NCBI GenBank assembly: GCA_029204225.1
Contig: CM055095.1
Coordinates: forward strand, 47,130,510-47,194,509
Length of the DNA stretch: 64,000 bases
Origin: Diphasiastrum complanatum
Lineage: Eukaryota > Streptophyta > Lycopodiopsida > Lycopodiales > Lycopodiaceae
Reading direction: 5' to 3'
Made by a program: the position numbers and the translations under genes. This document shows positions 28,036 to 38,760 of this stretch, one piece after another. The notes under the pieces were generated by a model. The model was not told the origin of the DNA and searched no databases. It saw nothing but the letters and a program-made list of their open reading frames with translations. Positions within the stretch are counted from its first letter, which is position 1, and the number at the start of each line of letters is the position of its first letter.

Positions 28036-28315
28036 TGTGCAGGATTTCATATCATTCAAGATCCAATCCATGTCCCTGATCTTTGGTTACAATAAGGAGC
28101 AAACCAACAATCCTGCCAATGTAGAAAAATCAACATCTACATACAAAATGAGATGCAACTCTAAGAGAACTTGATCAAACATGAACCAGAACATAAAATA
28201 TGTTTGTTTTCCGTAAAATTATAGTACCCTACTATATTTCACACATGTGGAACCGAAAATAGCAATACATGAACATTCTACACACAAGATTGCAAGATAT
28301 CACCAAGAGAGTGCA
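28036..28315 (-). repeat. Truncated 5' LTR, family B
   Basis: Matches the inner 280 bp of 23458-24111 and stops at gagagtgca; about 370 bp of the outer (U3) part is missing. Host gag sequence starts at once afterwards. Confidence 0.85.
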
Positions 28316-29036
28316 TCTTGTGGTTGTTTCTCTTGCAGTATCTGCAGAACAGCTTCTTCTTAGTCTGCGGATTTGACTGTTCTTTGTGTTGTGTTGGTTT
28401 TTGGTCTTGCTTTGATTGCTTCAGGACTTTCTTTTTCTTCCGATTAGTCTGGCCTTTTTTGGTGTACAAGGCGTGAAAATCCGTTGAGGAACTGGAGGCT
28501 TCGTTCCTTCACGTGTCTTCCTGCAACAACATTGCAATGACTCTTGAAAGAGTCAGCTTTGGATGCGTCGTGATGATCATCACCTAGCTATCGTATGAGC
28601 TTGGCAAGCTTGTAAGCAGTTGTATTACTGCATCTTGATCGTTATGACAGATTTGACAGCAGTCATTTGCTTCAGTAGGTTCTTGAACTGGTTGATGTGA
28701 TTCTATAGGGAATCACCATTTGCCATCTTGAGGGAGTAAAACTTCTTCCTGAGATGTAGCTTGGAAGCTATATCTCGCACTTCGTATAATGTGCTCAAGA
28801 TGTCCCAGACTTCTTTGGATGTCTGGGCTTCGGACACATGGTCGATCTGAGTATTGGACACATGGCTTCCATCTGGAGATTGCTACGTTGTTAGCTTTGG
28901 GTATTCCCTCTGCACCTGTAACAATGTTATACAACTCCTTAGCCATTAGCACAGTTCTCATCTTAAATTTCCACAGATGGTAATTGTCTCCATCAAGCTT
29001 GTCCATGATAGGACTGGATTTTCCTTGGGAATCCAT
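28316..29036 (-). pseudogene. Copia gag, family E
   Basis: Starts MDSQGKSSPIMDKLDGDN at 29036 with the gag N-terminal block YHLWKFKMRTVLMAKELYNI, frameshifts after about 45 residues, and ends with a knuckle CRYCKRNNHKMH at about 28320. The missing last cysteine lies beyond the junction with the nested LTR. Confidence 0.8.
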
Positions 29037-29258
29037 GTGAAAGATTAGTCTAGGTGATAGGAGTAACTATCAGTGACTTAAGTATGAGAATCTAGTGTTA
29101 AATTACAGAACAAAAAAATAATTATCCAATCGGCTAGTAGGATTAGGTTCTGTGGGAAGCTTATTAGGCTATAGAAATAGCCCTGACATAAAACCGCCTG
29201 AGAAATCAGATGATTTTTGATATTAAAGCTCTAAATAATCAGAGAATAGTAACCTACG

Positions 29259-29270
29259 ACTCTGATACCA
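29259..29270 (-). promoter_or_regulatory. Primer-binding site, initiator Met-tRNA, family E
   Basis: Minus strand reads TGGTATCAGAGT, 11 of 12 bases canonical, abutting the LTR end TTTTCTCCGACA. Confidence 0.85.
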
Positions 29271-29857
29271 TGTCGGAGAAAATTTGATTTTCTCTCGGTG
29301 CGTGCACTACTGGTGACTTAGTAGGCGAATACAAGAACATAATAATTTTAAAGCTTTTAATGCACGGTGGTAGCGGAAGCGATGAACAGACAACCAGACA
29401 AATCAATCAGATGGCCAGAGAGAACATAGAATAGCATTGCAGTATTGACACAAATTTGAACGCAAAACCAAACAGAGCTGTAATCAGATTAAGTATAACA
29501 AAATATACAAGTCAATAATGCAAGTGAACACAAGACAATAGTGGGCAAAACCACGTACTCACAAAGCTAACTACAATCTGTAAAGATTATGAACCTATTA
29601 TTGACAATCTGTCTAAAAGAAGAAAACAATGCGTGAAAGCATCTACAATGTTTGTCTCACATGTTACAAAAATCAGGCTTACTGATTTCGCTTATCTTGC
29701 TTGTTTGACATTTTTGCACTTATACCCAAATACCGAGGTGGTATTAACTATATACATAAATTTTACAAGTGTGCAGATGAAGAAGGTACAAAAGTGGTTG
29801 TGTCGTCTGTAGGAGATCATGGGTGGTTGTTGTTGTTGTCAAATCTGATCGCACAGT
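29271..29857 (-). repeat. Truncated 5' LTR, family E
   Basis: Matches the corresponding part of 20308-21277 until about 29857, where similarity ends abruptly. The outer third of the LTR is missing. Confidence 0.8.
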
Positions 29858-30608
29858 GTCTACAGGTCCTCAACGAGCTGTTGAGCAACCTATCAAGCCG
29901 GGGGGAAGCAACAAACGTGTCAACTTGGGCATTTTCTTTGAAAGAAATGATCCAAGTGACATTTTTTTTCGACCAAACAGGTATATCAGGATTTGTCGGG
30001 TTGTCTGCAGCCATAACAAACATTGATCTTCCATTCTATCACCTCCACAAATTCTGACCATGTTCAGATTTCCTGAAAACACCTTGATATACTGTCAAGA
30101 TTCATTGTTTTCCAACCAAATCTTGATCTAAGAATTCGTCAGTTTTACTGAGGCTAGATCTATCAAAGATCAGTCCTCCAACAGCTCCGCGAACTCTATC
30201 TCAGAGATTTAGCCTATTTTTTGTTAGAAAATCACTTTTTTTACTATTTTTCTTCTTTGTCAGCAAAACCTCAGTATCAATAATCGCCAGCCATACCATG
30301 AAATTGCCCACAATGAGTACGATTTCTCTACACCCTCTACGAATTATCTCCCTAAAAAATTCCAAAAAAACATACAAAAATCAGTATTTTGACATAAAGC
30401 ACCCCATGTCAGAATTCGCGAGTACTGTAGTTGGATTCATCTGCATGTCCACGATTTAAAGTACTGTCCATGAATTCTATTATAACACAAAGTTTAGTTT
30501 TTGTCCAAACTTCTTCATTCTGCAAGAAAACTACTTTTTTTGACTTTTTGACCAAGTACATTATTGTCGTGATCATCTGTACTGTTACTCTACTTCCCAT
30601 ACTGCATC
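29858..30608. other. Unassigned, upstream of a gypsy gag
   Basis: No domain or LTR edge recognised. It may include the leader of the plus-strand gypsy element that starts at 30609. Confidence 0.4.
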
Positions 30609-31440
30609 ATGTCTCAAGATTGTGCTAAATCTTCCAATCCGTCTCCTCCACGACTAGAATGCAGAATTCCACGTATAGATGCACCAAAGTACGATGGAGA
30701 ATCTGACCCAGTCCGATTTTTCCAAGACTTTGATAAGGCATGTCGTTTGTATGGAGATACCTCTTAAACTGAAAAGCTCTGACCATTCTCAATGGTAATC
30801 TATGGAACAGCCAAAGAGCGGTATCTTAACCTCGAAGCTCCTAATCTTTCTTCTTGGACTACCCTCAAAGACGCTCTCATCAAGCGTTTCAAACCATCCA
30901 AGCTGACTCAAAGCCCATTAATCCAAATCACCCATATCAAGATGCATCACGAAGAGTCGGTTCAAAACTACATTGAGCATTTTAAACTTCTCAAAGTAGA
31001 ATGTGTTGACGAAAATATCACTGAACGTATGGCCATCAAATTGTTCTTGGTTGGACTTCCTAAAAACATCCGCTTTGAACTAAAACTAGTTCACCTTTAT
31101 GATCGACTTAAAGACGTAATGATTGATGCTATCCGTGAAGAAGATGAAGGTTCTGATGATGACTTTGACAATCATAAAAAGAAATCTAAGAATCTTGATC
31201 GTCTTAACCACCCGAAGTACAAAAATACCACCCAATCTTCCAAACTTCTACATCAAATGGAAACTTGGCAGAAAGCTTAACAAACTCATATAGATAAACT
31301 CGTTGCTGATTTCCAAACCGCCATGAAAAATATTGTTGAAAAATATTTTCCAACAAGAGAGAATGTCTGGTGTCCGATCTGTTCACAATATCACACTGCT
31401 AAAGCTTGGAAAGTTAAGACATCACTCATACTCAAGGGCA
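30609..31440 (+). pseudogene. Gypsy gag, N-terminal part
   Basis: One frame from ATG at 30609 with stops at 30765 and 30780 and another at 31278. It reads IPRIDAPKYDGESDPVRFFQ and ACRLYGDTS, then WTTLKDALIKRFKPSKL, EESVQNYIEHFKLLKVEC and IKLFLVGLPKNIRFELKL, the plant gypsy gag domain. A cysteine pair CPICSQYHTAKAW follows near 31375. The frame is cut by copia sequence at about 31440; the downstream gypsy parts resume at about 33550. Confidence 0.85.
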
Positions 31441-31716
31441 AAGGATTATTCCCCTGGGTGGATGGCACATAAGAGATTCCTACAACATCAGACAAGGAGC
31501 TACGCGAATGGAGGGAGAAAATGACAAGGCAATAGCCTTACTATCATCTTCCATCGAGGATAGTCTCACAGTTGACCTAGCAACACTCTCCAAAGCTAAG
31601 GAGATGTGGGATGCATTGCTCACTAGATTTCAGACGAAATCAAAAAGTCAAATCATGATGCTGGAAGATTAGCTGACGAATTTATAGTGGGATGGAAAAG
31701 ACCTCACTTTTTAGAG
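31441..31716 (+). pseudogene. Copia gag fragment (same family as 1271-2103)
   Basis: Reads LFPWVDGT, stop, EIPTTSDKELREW in one frame, then the overlapping frame NDKAIALLSSSIEDSLTVD, MWDALLTRFQTKSKSQ, matching the minus-strand gag at the window start. It is cut off exactly where repeat R begins. Confidence 0.8.
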
Positions 31717-31990
31717 TGATTAGCCATCTACAACTAATTTGAAAATTACAAGAGTGGCAGATTAGCCACACCTAGATTGTATTTGCTGACGTCATGTCAT
31801 CAGATCATAAATCTGTACTTCTGGGTACCTGCATGATCTTGCTGGTACTCTTTGGAGCGTGAAGGGCAAGAGAAGGTTTCACGACGTTGGTTTCATTTCC
31901 ATTGTTGGTTCCGTTTCCATCGTTGGTTTTGTTTCGGTCGTTTGCCTTTTCTCATACTGGACCGCAAAAGATTCTTGTGCATGGCCGCAA
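31717..31990 (+). repeat. Dispersed repeat R, copy 2
   Basis: Same orientation and left edge as 2193-2460 (agagtgatta). It includes aaaattacaagagtgg, tacttctgggtac and tactggaccgcaaaag, and short direct repeats around ccattgttggtt / ccatcgttggtt. Confidence 0.7.
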
Positions 31991-32115
31991 AAGATTCTTA
32001 GACCTCCAAAATCCTATGCTATCTTACGTGATGCTATGGATGATGCCATCCGTGAAGAGGATGAAGGCTCTGATGAAGAATACGAATCCCAACGTTCGCG
32101 ATCCATTGTCTATTC
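31991..32115 (+). pseudogene. Second piece of gypsy gag C-terminus
   Basis: Reads AMDDAIREEDEGSDEEYESQ, close to VMIDAIREEDEGSDDDFDNH at 31115-31180. A separate gypsy gag segment trapped between repeat R and copia integrase sequence. Confidence 0.65.
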
Positions 32116-32139
32116 CCTTGGAAACAAGAAGGAAGGATG

Positions 32140-32640
32140 ATCCAAGCTCATGGATCATGATCGGATACTCATCCATCAAGGAGGCCTTTAGTGTCTTTAC
32201 ACTCTCTATTTCAAAAGTGATTGTGAATAGAGATGTCACATTGCATGAAGATTCAATCTTGGAAGTGGCCGAGATCAAGGCTTCTCAAGAAGCATCACAA
32301 GTTATCTTTTTTGAAGGTATTCAAGTTATGATGGGGCCAATGTGTGAGGAGAAGTTTCTTCTTCATATGATTTCAAGAAGATCTTCAAGATGCATGGCCG
32401 AGTTTTTATGGCTCACCTTACATGGCAAAGAGGGGCATCTTTCATGTTGTATCTACTACAACACATTCATATATGCTTCTCTTCCTTTGCTTGAAATGCT
32501 ATCTTGCTTCATTGAATTTTTTGGATCTCAAAGTTCAAGAAAAGCTATACTAGTTTTGTATGATGCTTATGGTATGGACATGTTTCTTGTCATTATTGAC
32601 TTAGATGTGTTTTCAATACTTTTTGAAAGCAAGATATTGT
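32140..32640 (+). pseudogene. Copia integrase C-terminus fused to a 3' region, RT missing
   Basis: Reads IMIGYSSIKEAFSVFTL and KVIVNRDVTLHEDSILE, the copia integrase C-terminal block (usual IFIGYSxxxKxYRxY...SRDVxF). The same frame then stays open to 32690 through an unfamiliar stretch (KEGHLSCCIYYNTFIYASL and on), with no RT or RNase H. It leads into a family D LTR. Confidence 0.65.
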
Positions 32641-33480
32641 ATTGTCAAAAGTATGCTCTTGGCAAAAATCTAGCTTGGTATTTTTTATGATAGAAGTTTG
32701 TAAGTGAATCTCACATGTGTGGAGGATGTTCCCACGTGTGGAGAATTGTAAAGTAAATAAAAATGTTTGATATAGGGGTCTCATAGAATCTCATAGTCAA
32801 GCATTTAGGTGTAGGATGTTGATAGGGTCAAATTTGGCATAGATGGCAAATTATCCATTTCCACTTGTAATGCCACTATTGAGCCAAAACAGAGTAGGAG
32901 GCCAAACTTGTGCCAATTAGAGTGTAGACAAGTGTAATTCCTTTGTTTGATGAATTCTAAGAGGTCCAATAGGATTGAGAGGTGGAACCATGTGTGGTCC
33001 AATAGGAATTTGAGGTGTGCTTGAATATAGTCCAATAGAATTAGGAGGTGCATGGATCAATGGTCCAATAGGATTAAGAGGTGACAAAGTGTGGTCCAAT
33101 CATAGTAAGCATAGTGGTAGCTCATGGATCTACTAGTATAATTGTACTCCTCATTTTGGATCTAATTGATTTTGAGATTGAGTGGATTTTGAGTGTAAGT
33201 GATTTTCTAGCTTTCTCTCTCTACCCGAGAGCTATTGATGATTTTCTCTCTCTACCCGAGGAGAGCAGCTTGTTTCTACTTAGATTACTTTTGGAACACT
33301 TCCCACACGTGTGAGTGAGAGTTGGAAGTGATTGAATGCATGTAGTAGTGTGTTTTTGCCATAGGATCTAAGATTGATCTTGAATCTCAATCTAGTCTTG
33401 ATCTTGGTGCATCTACACACCTTAGGAGATCACAAGTACATGTTGTGGACAATCCACACGTGTGAAATTCAACAAAGCAA
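32637..33480 (+). mobile_element. LTR, family D
   Basis: LTR-like block similar to 43013-43140 (plus) and 59781-60617 (minus): aaatctagctt, cacatgtgtggagg...cccacgtgtgg, CCAAT repeats, and the twin block tctctctctacccgag. It ends near 33480 after cacacgtgtgaaattcaacaaagcaaca. Edges approximate. Confidence 0.6.
32964..33100 (+). repeat. 33-bp tandem repeat with CCAAT boxes
   Basis: gtccaat starts at 32964, 32997, 33030, 33063 and 33094: spacings of 33, 33, 33 and 31 bp. The unit is gtccaataggattgagaggt plus a variable part. Confidence 0.9.
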
Positions 33481-33549
33481 CAATGCTTAGCACTACTTGG
33501 ACCGAATAACATAGCACCAGCCTTAGTAGTGCGATAGCCTTGGCAACAG

Positions 33550-34003
33550 ATGAACCGTCAAATCATCCCAGCAAACCTTGCTGCCACAAGCCATGGTCCT
33601 CAACCTCAGCTAGAGTTTAGCCTTGAGAATGTCTATATGCCTGAGGACCAAGGGTTCCCTTGTTTTTACTCAGATGGAACTGAAGCTTCTATTTATCCTT
33701 TATTTACCACACAACAACATTTCTATGGAAATAGAGCACCTATCCAATGTTATGGCTATGGAGAGAACCACCGCATCGTCGAGTGTCCATATAAAGGCAC
33801 CTACACATTGTAGGGAATGTGGCCATGGCCATTGCTATAAAGATTGTCCATCCCGACCAGTAGAGCCGCAAGCTGACACACCTATCAATCTTGCAACTAT
33901 TGTACATGATAGGAGAGCAAAATCCACAGAACCAAAAGCCCCTGTCTATGTTCAGATTGAAAGAGTCCCCAGTGCTAGAGAAAATTTTGAACGAGGAGCA
34001 TAG
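33550..34003 (+). pseudogene. Gypsy gag C-terminus with two zinc knuckles
   Basis: Frame 1 gives CYGYGENHRIVECPYKG and a stop; the overlapping frame gives CRECGHGHCYKDCPSRP. Together they reproduce the tandem knuckles of the minus-strand gypsy element at 6600-6680, including the short spacing in the second knuckle (C-x2-C-x3-H-x4-C). One frameshift is needed. Confidence 0.75.
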
Positions 34004-34077
34004 TCAACCCCATACTATAAGCACAAGAGGAGCAAGCTAAGGCCCCTATTGGTGATCTCAATCAGCCAATAGAACCT

Positions 34078-34760
34078 ATGAATTTGCTTGTACACTTGGA
34101 CCAAGATGTGAATGCTCCTACCTCAACCATGAACCAGGAAGGGCTTATCCAACCTAAGTTTGATGAAGAACCCTTCGCCTCCCTAGAACCAGAAGGGAGT
34201 GGGACCGAAGCCTTAACTGCTTTATTGTCCAGTCATGTCACCCTGCCCTTGGGTGATGTTTTGAAGAATTCCAAACCCCTATGCCAAGCCTTAACTGTTT
34301 GGTTAGGAGATAAAAATACACCTACAGGACCCTCCAAGAATGGAGAGAGTGATGATGACCAGTTTGTAATGGCCATTGGTGCTACTTGGGAGAATGAAAA
34401 AAGTAATGTTACCCTACCTATTCAGCACAAGAACCTCCCTTCAGTAGCTACTGTTATTGACGATGGTTTAGGTGTAAACATCATGTCATCACACATATAT
34501 CGAGAGTGGGGGCTGAGTGTCTTAAAGCTCGCAGGTTTTTCTATATAACTTGCTAATCAGAGCTGTGTCAAACCCATGAGAATTGTCAAAAATGTACATG
34601 TGAAGGTTGCTGATCTTCGCTTTGTCATTAACTTCACAGTCTTAGATCTTTCGAAAACAGCCTCATCTTACTGACTTCTGTTAGGAAGGCCCTAGCTAAA
34701 GTTAGCCAAAGTACGCCATGACTGGGGTACAGATCGTATCACATTGGAGAATCGGGATCA
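34078..34760 (+). pseudogene. Gypsy aspartic protease region
   Basis: Reads LPSVATVIDDGLGVNIMSSH where gypsy proteases have a D-G/S-G triad followed by VNLIS, then a stop at 34546, then LANQSCVKPMRIVKNVHVKV, FVINFTVLDL, and the tail LGRP-like LLLGRP...VRHDWGTDRITLEN after a stop near 34672. The catalytic motif is altered (DDGLG). Confidence 0.75.
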
Positions 34761-35655
34761 AGCTATGAGAGTCAATTTAAATACCTGGACCATTAAGCAT
34801 GCGAGCCCGTTAGAAGAAACGACTTTGTCCACTACCGATCACAAGATCGATCAAAATCTGAAGAAGCGCTACAAGCCATTGGGAATTCATCAAGATTTTG
34901 ATACTGATATCATCAATTGGATTGATGCTCTAGATACAGTCGATTGTATGAGCTCCATAAAAGGATCCATCTCCCTACTCCGAGAAGCCAACCAAGAGTC
35001 ACCTGTAAACCCAAAGTCTGTCACCCTTGATGATGAGATTGAAATCAGAGTGAACATGATCGAACTATCATGGCTTCCAATAGTACCACCCCTAGAACCC
35101 TGTGACGAAGAACTTCTTCCTTGGTGTTCAATAATCACCTTAGAAGATGATGTGGGATATTCTGACGAACAAATATTATCTTACTTTGATCCCCAACGTT
35201 ATGGAGAAAGATGACTACCAGAAGATGTCCCTAAAATCCCATCGCTGGCTAAGGTCTCTGAAGAGCCTCGCCCCACAAGTGTGTATCAATACGGGATCAA
35301 GGTAAGCCAATGGGACAATCCAGTAGATGAAGCCATAACCAGTGTAGACACCACATTGTGGGACCCCCTTGAAAAGACAGTTTCTCTCTCAAACCCTCCT
35401 ATCTGCTCGTGCTCTGTCAATATGGTGGCAGTGAAGAAACCAACTTCCAAAATACCTGCTTATCTAAAGGGAAAAGCTAAGATGGGTTGTGATCATCCAC
35501 AACTCATGAATACCAAAATTCAACTGATAAATGTTGCATCTAAGGTCTCAAAAAGAGTCTCGACAACATCCACTTCTCCATCCCAAAATCAGGAACTAAG
35601 ACATGATTCAGAATCGACGGTTGAGCCTTTGCACGATGTACCAGCATACTTTTGA
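34744..35655 (+). pseudogene. Gypsy pol linker between protease and RT
   Basis: Two long open stretches (34744-35214 and 35281-35655), in line with the protease tail, without a recognisable domain. Acidic and Pro-rich. They fill the place of the variable protease-RT linker of plant gypsy pol. Confidence 0.55.
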
Positions 35656-35759
35656 GACTATACCTTAGGTGATGTATCATTGCTATGCCCCAAGCCCAGC
35701 GGGAACCCGACTCGAATGATGCACCTGAAAATTCTTGTTTGTATGAGGGTGCTTAGAAA

Positions 35760-36535
35760 ATCCAACCTCTAGATCTAGCCGATCCTGGAAAAGGTGAGAA
35801 GATAGTCTATGTAGGTGAACAACTTACTACTGAAGAACTATCCGATCTAAGAGACCTCCTACGAGAATACTGCAATTGTTTTGCATGGTCCTACAAGGAT
35901 CTGAAGGGAATACCACTTGAAGTAGTGCAGCACACCATACCGTTAGTCGATGGTGCCAAACCGAAAGTGAGTCGACCTTATCGCTGCAACCCCCATTACT
36001 CCAAACTGATTCAACAAAAATTGGAAAAGTTACTAGAAGCTGGATTCATATATGAGATTGAGCATACCGACTGGGTATCCCCAATTGTGATTGTGCCTAA
36101 AAAGAACGAAAAACTATGCATTTGTGTAGACCTCAAGAAACTTAAAGCAGTCACAAAGAAGGACCACTTTCCACTTTACCGAAGGAGTGCTCAAACAAAT
36201 AGCAGGAGAAAGAGGCTTATAGTTTCCTCGATGAATTCAGTGGGTATAACCAAGTGCAAATAGCACCTGAAGACCACCATAAAACTGCCTTTGCAACTAC
36301 ATGGGAGACTTATGCTTTTCGCGTGATGCCATTTGGGTTGTGTAATGCACCAAGCACCTTCCAGAGGGTTATGCAACATGCCTTCAAGGAGTTTCTTCAT
36401 AAATTCTTAGAAGTATTCCTTGATGATTTGTGTGTACATTCAGCCCATAGGTATCACTTAAATTGTCTAGAACGAGTTCTGCAACAATGTCAAAGATATG
36501 GCATTTCCCTTAACCCTTCAATATCTCAATATCTC
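35760..36535 (+). pseudogene. Gypsy reverse transcriptase, truncated
   Basis: Begins with LTTEELSDLRDLLREYCNCF and AWSYKDLKGIPLEVVQHTIP. RT blocks follow: PYRCNPHYSKLIQQKLEKLL, WVSPIVIVPKKNEKLCICVD, a frameshift near 36180, SFLDEFSGYNQVQIAPEDH, TAFATTWETYAFRVMPFGLC, APSTFQRVMQ and the catalytic EVFLDDLCVHS. The reading stops at about 36530; the thumb, RNase H and integrase are absent. The catalytic Asp pair is intact, but the frame is broken. Confidence 0.9.
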
Positions 36536-37312
36536 TCCCAATTTTCACTGTCTTGGTTCTCCTATTTGACCATGGCTAGAACACACCTTGATAAGTCTAA
36601 ATTGAGTTAGGGGATCCATGAACCCTAAATCCCAATCCTATAGGCCAAAAATAGTAAAAATCACTTAAACCCACCTACAGGCTTGTCTTTTTGAGATGTT
36701 GCACTCCTCATATTATGCTCTATCAACAATGAGTCAGGCAAACCAAGACTCCTAGCCAGTTTTTGTTGGGAACCCATTCTTCAAAAATCACTAAACAGGC
36801 TCCCCACACGTGTGAAAATGACATCATGGTTTGCCCCTTTGATATTTTGCACATCTTTCCATGCTAAAACTATTGCCAAAGGGTGAGCCAAGATCCCCAG
36901 CCAAACTCCCAATAAATAGAGATTAATTGATTTTTTGAGTTGAACTAAGTTTTTTGGCCATTTTTAGCACTGTTTCGGATTCACACTGATCTTGGTTCGC
37001 CTATGTCACCATTGATCTTAGAATGTCCTTTTTAGTCGATTTGATATCTAACATCTTGGTTCCCCAAATTTGGAGGGGGGGGTCTATATAAAGAGGTGGG
37101 ATCCATTCAAAACTCACACTTGCTACAGACATGCTGCCGAAATTTTCTAGAAATTTTCCAGCATTCCCAAAGAAAAATCTAACAGTCACAAAGGCCATCC
37201 ATTCCTTCTCAAAGCTCACCTACTAGATTTAGCAGCTTCTATTGCTCTTTTTTCACTTTTGAACTTGCTATTTTGAGAAATTTAAGCACTTTTTGGGCTT
37301 AAACTTGCCAAG
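36536..37312 (+). promoter_or_regulatory. Putative promoter and 5' leader of the 37313 ORF
   Basis: A clear TATA box ctatataaag lies at about 37083-37092, 220 bp upstream of the ORF. The palindrome cacacgtgtg lies at about 36805. A block around ttcactgtcttggttctcc (36545) recurs in altered form at 36978, a short direct repeat. It may be an LTR of an unrecognised element. Confidence 0.5.
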
Positions 37313-38219
37313 ATGGTGGAGGAGGATAAGGATAAAGGCAAAGCCATAATAGATCCTACACGACCAGTCAAAAAGCTCAAGCTCACACAAGAGTTGGACC
37401 CAGATTTCATTGTGGGAGAAGAAGATCTCACCCCACATGCATCAGATGACGAAATGATGGAGGAAAAGTCGGCCCCCGATGCCAAAACCCTACTAGGCAC
37501 GAAAATGGTGGAAATCAGGGGAGTCCCTATTGAAGACCTGCGGGTTTCAAAACTATTCTCCTCATGTACACCGATTTATGATAATTGTGAAGTATGCATT
37601 CCGCTCAACCGTTCAGGATATTTTGAGCTTTAAGTGCAGGCTGAACCAAGTGACACACACCGTCTCATTTGCCACAGAAGCTCTTATGGCAATTGGCATT
37701 CCTGATTAGCCAAGGCGCATGTCGACACACAAGACAAGGGCCGTGAAAGTCGAAAAGTATATGGACATCACTAAAAAGGCATGGCACACGAATGATGGCC
37801 TACTACTTGAAGCCATCGTTGACGAAGTTCTTCAAGGAGCTGTTACCTTCATAGTCAACTTCTTTGAGGTGGCAAGGTCAAGGAAGACTCGCATTTCAAC
37901 GACCTTCTTTATGTACCTACTAGCTACTATTACTGAACCAGACGGATACAACTACAGCTGGGCTCACCTAGTCCAAGAAGAAATTTTTAAGGCCCTTCTC
38001 TCTCCAAAGAAGCAGACTGCGGTGGGACCACTTCTCACTCAACTAGCAATACACCAAGCGGGCGACCTAATTGACCGTTCAACGGACTTTCCAGCAGAAT
38101 CTCCCATTAAGGCCACGTCTTCTAAGAAAAAATCTAAGAAGTCCACGCCAGAAGATAAGGACTGGCAGCAAGCATTCCAACACCTTTCGGCACAAAGCAG
38201 CAGTCCAACGAGAGATTAA
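37313..38219 (+). pseudogene. Unidentified ORF pair, frameshifted
   Basis: First frame 37313-37633 (106 codons): MVEEDKDKGKAIIDPTRPVK, acidic, then VEIRGVPIEDLRVSKLF. Second frame 37719-38219 (166 codons): YMDITKKAWHTNDGLLLEAI, FFEVARSRKTRISTTFFMYL, YNYSWAHLVQEEIFKALL and a Ser/Lys-rich tail SSKKKSKKSTPEDKDW. The sequence between them continues the protein in another frame (TVSFATEALMAIGI), so one ~300-residue product with one or two breaks is likely. Organisation recalls the 'putative plant transposon protein' ORFs carried by some gypsy elements; this is a guess. It has a TATA box upstream. Confidence 0.5.
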
Positions 38220-38221
38220 GT

Positions 38222-38760
38222 TTGTTCTATTTGTATTATTATTATCATGTCTCATCTTGTAGCTCTTCATCTTCATTATACAATGAAGCTAGAGTCATTG
38301 ACAAGTTCAATGGTTCTAACTTCAGCATTTGGAAGTTAAAACTCCGAATGATGTTGATAGATATCGTTATGACCTTGTTTTCTTCTCTTCCAAAGTCGTA
38401 TGGACACTTTGTGGTGATGATCTCCACACAACCTGACCTCACTCTTCAAAAGGTGATTGGTCATCCTCTTCAAGAAGAAATGCAGAGAAATACTAGTAGC
38501 CTATCCATCAAAGACAAATCCATGGCTCTATACACCAAGATAAAGATTATTCCAAGGACAAGAATCAAGTGCAGCAGCAACAGCAGAAGTCTCAAACTGA
38601 GCATGGTGGATCGCGCAAGAAGCATATTGCAAGAGAGCTAATTATGACATCAAGGAGTGTCATATCCGGATCTACAACAAGGCAAAGAGGCAATAACAAC
38701 AACAGCCAGACTCCTCCAACACGGCGAATTTCAAGGAGCAAGATACACATTTGTTAATGG
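38222..38760 (+). pseudogene. Copia gag fragment with internal deletion
   Basis: Reads ARVIDKFNGSNFSIWKLKLR, the gag N-terminal block, then jumps to VMTLFSSLPKSYGHFVVMI, which is normally about 90 residues further on. A knuckle region survives only in part, split over two frames. Confidence 0.75.

Larger units (their letters stand above)
23458..28315 (-). mobile_element. Ty1/copia element, family B, nested, non-autonomous
   Basis: LTRs at 23458-24111 (654 bp) and 28036-28315 (280 bp, outer part missing). A perfect Met-tRNA primer site and a polypurine tract AAGAGGGAG (24112-24120, minus) complete the ends. Interior: leader, gag, protease, an unidentified ORF, an RT trace with a lost YVDD, and a 3' region. 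Flanks ggcag (left) and tcttg (right) do not match, in line with the truncated right LTR. No integrase is visible. Confidence 0.85.
20308..29857 (-). mobile_element. Ty1/copia element, family E, interrupted by a nested copia element
   Basis: Minus-strand element in the order 5' LTR (29271-29857, truncated), primer site, gag (28316-29036), nested family B insertion (23458-28315), integrase C-terminus, RT, RNase H (21303-23457), expanded polypurine tract, 3' LTR (20308-21277). Protease and the front of integrase are missing at the nested junction. All coding parts carry stops or frameshifts. Confidence 0.85.
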
